Made by a program: the position numbers and the translations under genes
In this document: positions 56,994 to 64,000 of the stretch, one piece after another
Position numbering within the stretch: position 1 is the stretch's first letter
Layout of the letters: the number at the start of each line of letters is the position of its first letter
Assembly: GCF_002575655.3 (NCBI RefSeq)
Contig: NC_053040.3
Location: 357,118,267 to 357,182,266 of the forward strand
DNA length: 64,000 nucleotides
Origin: Aegilops tauschii subsp. strangulata
Lineage: Eukaryota > Streptophyta > Magnoliopsida > Poales > Poaceae
Direction of reading: 5' to 3'
Notes under the pieces: model-generated
The model's input: the letters and a program-made list of their open reading frames with translations, nothing else
What the model was told of the DNA's origin: nothing
The model's database searches: none

Positions 56994-58514
56994 TGATGAC
57001 CCACAAGTATAGGTGATCTATCGTAGTCATTTCGATAAGTAAGAATGTCGAACCCAACGAGGAGTAGAAGGAAATGATAAGCGGTTTTCAGCAAGGTATT
57101 CTCTACAAGCACTGAAATAATAGGTAACAGATAGTTTTGTGATAAGATAATTGGTAACAAGCAACAAGTAACAAAAGTAAATAAAGTGCAGCAAGGTGGC
57201 CCAATCCTTTTTGTAGCAAAGGACAAGCCTGGACAAACTCTTATATAGAGAAAAGCGCTCCCGAGGACACATGGGAATTATCATCAAGCTAGTTTTCATC
57301 ACGTTCATATGATTCGCGTTCGATACTTTGATAATTTGATATGTAGGTGGATCGGTGCTTGGGTGCTGCCCTTACTTGGACAAGCATCCCACTTATGATT
57401 AACCCCTATTGCAAGCATCCGCAACTACAAAAGAAGTATTAAGGCAAACCTAACCATAGCATGAAACATGTGGATCCAAATCAGCCCCTCGCGAAGCAAC
57501 GCATAAACTAGGGTTTAAGCTTCTGTCACTCTAGCAACCCATCCTCCACTTATTACTTCCCAATGCCTTCCTCTAGGCCCAAACAATGGTGAAGTGTCAT
57601 GTAGTCGATGTTCACATAACACAACTAGAGGATAGACAACATACATCTCATCAAAATATCGAACGAATACCAAATTCACATGACTACTAATAGCAAGACT
57701 TCTCCCATGTCCTCAGGAACAAACGTAACTACTCACAAAGCATATTCATGTTCATAATCAGAGGATTATTAATATGCATAAAGAATATGAACATATGATC
57801 TTCCACGAAATAAACCAACTAGCATCAACTACAAGGAGTAATCAACACTACTAGCAACCTACAGGTACCAATCCCAGACATAGGGACGAGAATTGGATAC
57901 AAGAGATGAACTAGGGTTTGAGAGGAGATGGTGTTGGTGAAGATGTTGATGGAGATTGCCCCCTCCTGATGAGAGGAGCGTTGGTGATGACGATGGCGAT
58001 GATTTCCCCCTCCCGCAGGGAAGTGTCCCCAGCAGAACAGCTCTGCCGGAGCCCTAGATTGGTTCCGCCAAGGTTCCGCCTCATGGCGGCGGAGTCTCAT
58101 CCCGAAAGCTTGCTTATCATTTTTCTTCAGACGAAAGACTTCATATAGCAGAAGATGGGCACCGGAGGGCCAACAGGGGGCCCACGAGGCAGGGGGGCAC
58201 GCCCAGGGGGTAGGGTGTGCCCCCACCCTCGTGGCCAGGGTGTGGGCCCCCTCTAGTATTTCTTCCGCCCAGTATTTTTTATTATTTCCAAAAATGACTT
58301 TCGTGGAGTTTCAGGACTTTTGGAGTTGTGCAGAACAGGTCTCTAATATTTGATCCTTTTCCAGCCCAGAATTCCAGGTGTCGGCATTCTCCCTCCTTAT
58401 GTAAACCTTGTAAAATAAGAGAGAATAGGCATAAGTATTGTGACATAATGTGTAATAACAGCCCATAATGCAATAAATATTGATATAAAAGCATGATGCA
58501 AAATGGACGTATCA
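56994..58514 (-). mobile_element. Athila-2 3' LTR (1521 bp)
   Basis: On the plus strand it starts TGATGACCCACAAGTATAGG and ends GACGTATCA, the reverse complement of the 1102-2622 LTR family. It is inserted in the Athila-1 LTR; the expected TSD CCTAT (56989-56993) should recur after the Athila-2 5' LTR, outside the window. Confidence 0.92.
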
Positions 58515-60080
58515 ACTCCCCCAAGCTTAGACCTCGCTTGTCCTCAAGCGGAAGCCGATAACGATAAATATGTCCACATGTTTAGAGGTAGAGGTGTCGA
58601 TAAAATAAAATACGGACATGAGGGCTTCATGATTACTCTCATAACAGCAACATATATGGATAATGTCATATGATTTCTTATGCTTAAGTAATAGTCTATT
58701 CACAATGCAAAGTATGAATCAGAAACATTATTGAGAACTAACAAACTATAATCTCAGTCATTGAAGCAATTGCAATTTATCATAACATCAGAAAGAGTCT
58801 ATGTCAGAGCTTTTTAGCAAGTCCACATACTCAACTATCATTTAGTCTTTCACAATTGCTAACACTCACGCAATACTTGTGGTTACGAAGTTTTAATCGG
58901 ACACAGAGAAAGATAGGGGCTTATAGTTTCAGCTCCCAACCTTTTACCTCAAGGGTAATGTCAACAATAATAGTTCATGCTAACTTACATCCAATTAGAT
59001 ATATATATCAGGATCTTTCCAACATCATGTGCTTGCCAAAGGATAAAATGTAAAAAGGAAAGGTGAAGATCACCATGACTCTTGCATAAGATAGAAGGTA
59101 ATAATAAAAGATAGGCCCTTCGCAGAGGGAAGCAGAGGTTGCCATGCACTTTCAGGGTTGGATGCACAAAATCTTAATGCGAAAGAACGTCACTTTATAT
59201 TGCCACTTGTGATATGGACCTTTATTATGCAGTCCGTCGCTTTTATTTCTTCCACATCACAAGATCGTATAAAGCTTATTTCCTCCACACCAATCAATCA
59301 TACATATTTAGAGAGCAATTTTTATTGCTTGCATCGATGACAACTTACTTGAAGGATCTTACTCAATCCATAGGTAGATATGGTGGACTCTCATGGCAAA
59401 ACTGGTTTAAGGGTTTTTGGAAGCACAAGTAGTATCTCTACTTGGTGCAAAGAATTCGGCTAGCATGAGGGGGAAAGGCAAGCTTAACATGTTGGATGAT
59501 CCATAACAATATACTTTATCTCAGATATAAGAAATCATAACCCATTACGTTGTCTTCCTTGTCCAACATCAACTCTTTAGCATGTCATATTTTAATGAGT
59601 GCTCATAATCATAAAAGATGTCCAAGATAGTATATTTATATGTGAAACCTCTCTTTCTTTATTACTTCGTATTAATTGCAACGATGAGCAAAACTATGTT
59701 TGTCAACTCTCAACAACTTTTAATCATCATGATCTTTCTATGTGAAGTCATTACTATCCATAAGATCAATATGATCTCTTTTTATTTCTTTTTATTCTTA
59801 CTTTTTATTTTTTCTTCACTCAAGATCATAGAAAAGTAATCAAACCCTTGACTCAACACTAATCTTTAATATATAGCTCATGGACTCGATTACATAGAGG
59901 GATCATAAAGCAAAACTCAAAACTAGATCATACCAAAAACTTTATTCTACTAGATCAGGATACTACTAATAGGATCGAACTAAGAAAAAGGGTAAAGATA
60001 TGAGATGTGGTGGTGATACGATACCGGGGCATCTCCCCCGAGCTTGGCAGTTGCCAAGGGGAGTGCCCATACCCATATGA
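58515..60080 (-). other. Athila-2 3' untranslated region
   Basis: It is the inverted counterpart of 55260-56813, with purine tracts at 58515-58528 and 60033-60046 on the minus strand. Small ORFs (59158-59839) are not supported. Confidence 0.75.
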
Positions 60081-60446
60081 TTATGTCTCCTTTGTTGGTG
60101 AAGAAGGTGGAGGTGCTGATGGATAGTCGCACATCGAGCGTCAGAGGTCCTCCAACTTGCGGATAATGCCCTTGAGTGCAATGATATGCTCCTTCAACAA
60201 AATATTTTCACGTGTGAGATACTTGTTTTGTATACGAGCTAACTCAATCATCTTGAAAGCTTCGATCTCAGTTGGGGTAAGAAGATTCTGGTCGAGTTGA
60301 AGGCTATCTTCTGCTGCAGGAGCTTGATCCTCCGTGGCCTTCTTGATCCCTTCATCCTTGTTGATCTCCATGGGTTCTTCCCTCTTCAGCTCTGTCTTCA
60401 TTAGCCAAGCATCATTGTCACCATTGTTGGAGGAGGGGGATGACAT
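60081..60446 (-). pseudogene. Athila-2 ORF3, one internal stop
   Basis: ATG 60446 (MSSPSSNNGDNDAWLMKTEL) runs to TGA 60141-60143, after which the same frame continues to TAA 60081. The coiled-coil core EIEAFKMIELARIQNKYLTR is close to that of Athila-1. The lesion removes only the Ser/Pro-rich C-terminal 20 residues. Confidence 0.65.
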
Positions 60447-60800
60447 GATGACTGGCCTTAACAACCCTGACAGGAAACAGCTCGAAACACGAACAGAGGA
60501 TAATTGCGTGATATGGGAGTCAAAACCGACCAAAATATGTATCATGCAAGAAAACGGAGTCCGGAGAGCGAACGAGGCGCCCACGAGGCAGGGGGCACGC
60601 CCAGGGGGGTAGGGCGCGCCCTCCACCCTCGTGGAGGCCTCGTGTCCTTTCTGGACTACTTCTTATTTTTCTAAATATTCCAAAACGGAGAAAATTTGCC
60701 TTTCGAACTGTTTTGGAGTCGGTTTACTTACCGTACCACATACCTATTCCTTTTCGGAGTCTGAAGCGTTCCGGAAAGTGCCCCTTATGTATTCCTCCAT
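60447..60800 (-). other. Athila-2 spacer with GC-rich hairpin
   Basis: The hairpin is at 60581-60634. It matches 54664-54715, with CpG loss in one arm. Confidence 0.75.
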
Positions 60801-61579
60801 GGTTACGGTTTCAATAACATTGGTTTCAACATTTATGGGATTACCTGAGATATAATGTTTAATTCTTTGACCGTTCACCACCTTCGGATTTGTGCCTTCG
60901 AAGTTGTTGATTTTTATGGAACCGGAATGATAGACCTCCTCGATAATGTAAGGGCCTTCCCATTTAGAGAGAAGTTTCCCGCAAAAAATCTTAAACGAGA
61001 GTTGTATACCAATAAATAATCACCTACATTAAAGTCACGCTTTTGTATCCTTTTGTCATGCCATCTTTTAACTTTTTCTTTAAACAATTTGGCATTCTCA
61101 TAAGCTTGGGTTCTCCATTCATCAAGTGAGCTAATGTCAAATAACCTCTTCTCACCGGCAAGTTTGAAATCATAATTGAGCTCTTTAATAGCCCAATAAG
61201 CCTTATGTTCTAGTTCAAGAGGTAGGTGACATGCTTTTCCATAAACCATTTTATATGGAGACATACCCATAGGATTTTTATATGCAGTTCTATAGGCCCA
61301 TAATGCATCATCAAGTTTCTTGGACCAATTCTTCCATGATCTATTAACAGTCTTTTGCAAAATTAATTTAGATCTCTGTTCCTCAATTCTACTTGACCAC
61401 TAGACTGCGGGTGATAAGGAGATGCAATTCTATGATTAACATCATACTTAGCAAGCATTTTACGAAAAGCACCATGAATAAAATGTGAACCACCATCAGT
61501 CATTCAATATCTAGGGACTCCAAACCTCGGAAAAATAACTTCTTTAAGCATCTTAATAGAAGTGTTATGATCAGCACTA
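60801..61579 (-). pseudogene. Athila-2 integrase C-terminal half, broken
   Basis: After the pol frame ends, integrase remains recognisable. RFGVPRY is followed by a stop (about 61505) and then MTDGGSHF with the second catalytic Asp kept. Next come a frameshift near 61370 and an open part 60914-61360 with WGFD-downstream motifs (SWKNWSKKLDDALWAYRTAY, YKMVYGKACHLPLELEHKAY). A further single-base loss near 60985 shifts the end. Confidence 0.85.
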
Positions 61580-64000
61580 CTAGTTGGAATAGCTTACCCA
61601 CTTAGTAACGTAATCAACAGCAACTAAAATATGTGTGTATCCATTGGAGGCAGGAAAAGGTCCCATATAATCAAAGCCCCAAACATCAAATGGTTCAATA
61701 ACAAGTGAATAATTCATAGGCATTTCTGGACGTCTACTAATATTACCAATTCTTTGACATTCATCACAAGATAAAACAAACTTACGGGCATCCTTTAAGA
61801 GAGTAGGCCAATAAAAACCGGATTGCAATACCTTATGTGCAGTTCTGTCTCCAGCGTTGTGTCCTCCATAAGCCTCGGAGTGACACTTGCGTAGGATATG
61901 TTCCTGTTCATGCTCAGGTACACAATGTCTAATAACACCGTCTACTCCTTCTTTATAAAGATGTGGGTCATCCCAGAAGTAATGTCTTAAATCATAGAAA
62001 AACTTTTTCTTTTGTTGGTATGTGAAACTAGGTGGTATGAATTTAGCAACGATGTAATTAGCATAATCAGCATACCATGGAGTAGTACGAGAAGCATTTA
62101 TGACATTTAATTGTTCATCAGGAAAGCTATCATCAATAGGTAGTGGGTCATCAAGAACATTTTCTAACCTAGACAAGTTGTCTGCAACGGGGTTCTCAGC
62201 TCCCTTTCTATCAATAATATGCAAATCAAATTCTTTTAACAAGAGAACCCATCTAATAAGTCTAGGTTTAGCATCTTTCTTTTCCATAAGATATTTAATA
62301 GTAGCATGATCAGTGTGAATAGTTACTTTAGAATCAACAATATAAGGTCTGAACTTATCACAAGCAGATACAACTGCTAAGAATTCTTTTTCAGTAGTAG
62401 CATAATTTCTTTGAGCATTGTCTAGAGTTTTACTAGCATATTGAATAACATTTAATTTCTTATCAACTCTTTGCCCTAGAACAGCACCTACAGCATAATC
62501 ACTAGCATCACACATGATTTCAAAGGGTAAATTCCAATCAGGTGGTTGAACAATGGGTGCAGAGATCAATGCTTTCTTAAGTATTTCAAATGCTTCTACA
62601 CAATCATCATCAAAGACAAATGGTATATCTTTTTGCAATAAATTAGTTAGAGGCCGAGAAATTTTGGAGAAGTCCTTAATGAACCTCCTATAAAAACCGG
62701 CATGACCAAGGAAACTTCTTATACCTTTGATGTCCTTGGGACATGGCATCTTTTCAATAGCATCAACCTTGGCTTTATCAACTTCAATGCCTCTTTCAGA
62801 AATTTTATGCCCCAAAACAATGCCTTCATTAACCATAAAGTGGCACTTCTCCCAATTCAAGACAAGGTTAGTTTCTTCACATCTCTGCAAAACTCGATCA
62901 AGGTTGCTCAAGCAATCATCAAAAGAGGATCCATAAACGGAGAAATCATCCATGAAAACCTCACATATCTTTTCACAAAGGTCATAGAATATAGCCATCA
63001 TGCATCTTTGAAAGGTAGCAGGTGCATTACATAAACCAAAAGGCATACGTCTATAAGCAAAAGTACCGAAAGGGCAAGTAAAAGTGGTCTTTGATTGATC
63101 ATCGGCTGACACAGGTATTTGAGAGAAACCAGAATAACCATCTAGAAAGCAAAAATGCGTATGTTTGGATAATCTTTCTAGCATTTGATCGATGAAAGGT
63201 AAGGGATAATGATCTTTTTTAGTAGCTTTATTTAATTTGCGGAAATCAATTACCATTCTATAACCTATAATAATTCTTTGCGGAATCAATTCATCTTTAT
63301 CATTAGGAACGACGGTAATACCTCCCTTCTTAGGAACACAATGGACAGGACTTACCCATTGACTATCAGCAACGGGATAAATTATACCTGCCTCAAGGAG
63401 CTTTAGTATTTCCTTTCTTACCACTTCTTTCATCTTAGGATTGAGCCATCGTTGGTGATCACAAACTAGTTTGGCATCTTTCTCCAAATTTATTTTATGT
63501 TGACATAGAGGGGGACTAATGCCCTTAAGATCATCAAGAGTATATCCAATAGCAGCGCGGTGCTTCTTCAGAGTTTTCAATAATCTCTCTTCTTCATGCT
63601 CTGAAAGGTTAGCACTAATAATAACAGGATATATCTTCTTCTCATCAAGATAAGCATATTTATGAGTATCAGGTAACGGTTTGAGCTCAAACACGGGATC
63701 ACCCTTGGGTGGAGGAGGATCCCCTAGGATTTCAACAGGCAAATTGTGTTTCAGGATGGGTTCCTGTTTAAATAATACTTCATCTATTTCCCTTCTTTCA
63801 TTCATAAACATATCATTTTCATGGTCTAGCAAATATTGTTCTAAAGGATCACTAGGAGGTACGGCAATAGAAGCAAGACCAATAATTTCATCCTTAGTAG
63901 GCAATTCCTCTTCACGGTGTTGTCTACGAAATTTAGAGAAATTAAACTCATGAGACATATCATCCAAACCAATAGTAACAATATCCTTTTCGCAGCCTAT
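61580..64000 (-). pseudogene. Athila-2 protease end, RT, RNase H and start of integrase (partial)
   Basis: The frame is open from the right edge to 61580 (over 800 codons). It covers the protease-RT linker ([18 protein letters not shown]), RT with [20 protein letters not shown] and [11 protein letters not shown], RNase H with [14 protein letters not shown], and the integrase zinc region ([19 protein letters not shown]). It ends after [10 protein letters not shown] because of a two-base loss near 61600. RT and RNase H residues appear intact. The element was probably active later than Athila-1, because it inserted into it. Gag and the 5' LTR lie outside the window. Confidence 0.93.

Noticed and set aside
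1..64000. tRNA, rRNA and CRISPR candidates
   Set aside because: tRNA-like matches are only retroelement primer-binding sites. Regular repeats are minisatellites without spacer structure.

Overview
This window is plant nuclear DNA, almost certainly from a Triticeae grass (wheat, Aegilops, rye or barley group). The evidence is an Angela/BARE-type Ty1/copia element, Athila-lineage and Tat-lineage Ty3/gypsy elements of the Sabrina/WHAM and Latidu/Danae kind, and a Jorge-like CACTA transposon with TIR CACTACAAAAAAA. These family names are by recollection; the structures are read from the sequence. I see no intact single-copy host gene, rRNA, tRNA or CRISPR array.

The window is one nest of transposons, and most borders can be proved by target-site duplications (TSDs). 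Level 0 (1-1101) is the end of a gypsy 5' LTR plus the start of its gag. Level 1 is Athila-1 on + (from 1102, 5' LTR 1102-2622), inserted in that gag. Level 2 is a Tat element on + (4500-51598, TSD CCGTG), inserted in the Athila-1 polyprotein. Level 3 is a 33.8-kb CACTA (8553-42327), inserted in the Tat reverse transcriptase. Level 4 is an Angela-like copia element on - (10073-18818, TSD CAAAG), inserted in the CACTA. Athila-2 on - (from 56994 past the right edge) is inserted in the 3' LTR of Athila-1. LTR divergence read by eye (Athila-1 about 4%, Tat about 3%, Angela about 2.5%) agrees with the nesting order.

All retroelement polyproteins carry stops, frameshifts or active-site changes. The copia element is the least damaged, with one stop, one single-base frameshift and one protease active-site change. 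The Tat element also carries, between pol and its 3' LTR, a multi-exon antisense gene with its own TATA box (50840 down to 46443). Both Athila copies keep a small coiled-coil ORF after pol.

The CACTA interior (18.8-39.4 kb) is the least explained part. It shows no transposase that I can recognise. It carries several gene-like segments: a spliced minus-strand gene with tandemly duplicated exons (18911-23600), a coiled-coil ORF built on a 25-residue repeat (28259-28950), a DEDD-type 3'-5' exonuclease relative broken by one base (30238-30956), and a divergent pair of related genes of unknown function (37219-37587 and 38462-38938). Smaller elements lie among them: a fold-back element with 372-bp arms, a short CACTA relative, a Tourist-like and a Stowaway MITE. 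Both CACTA ends are arrays of short tandem repeats.
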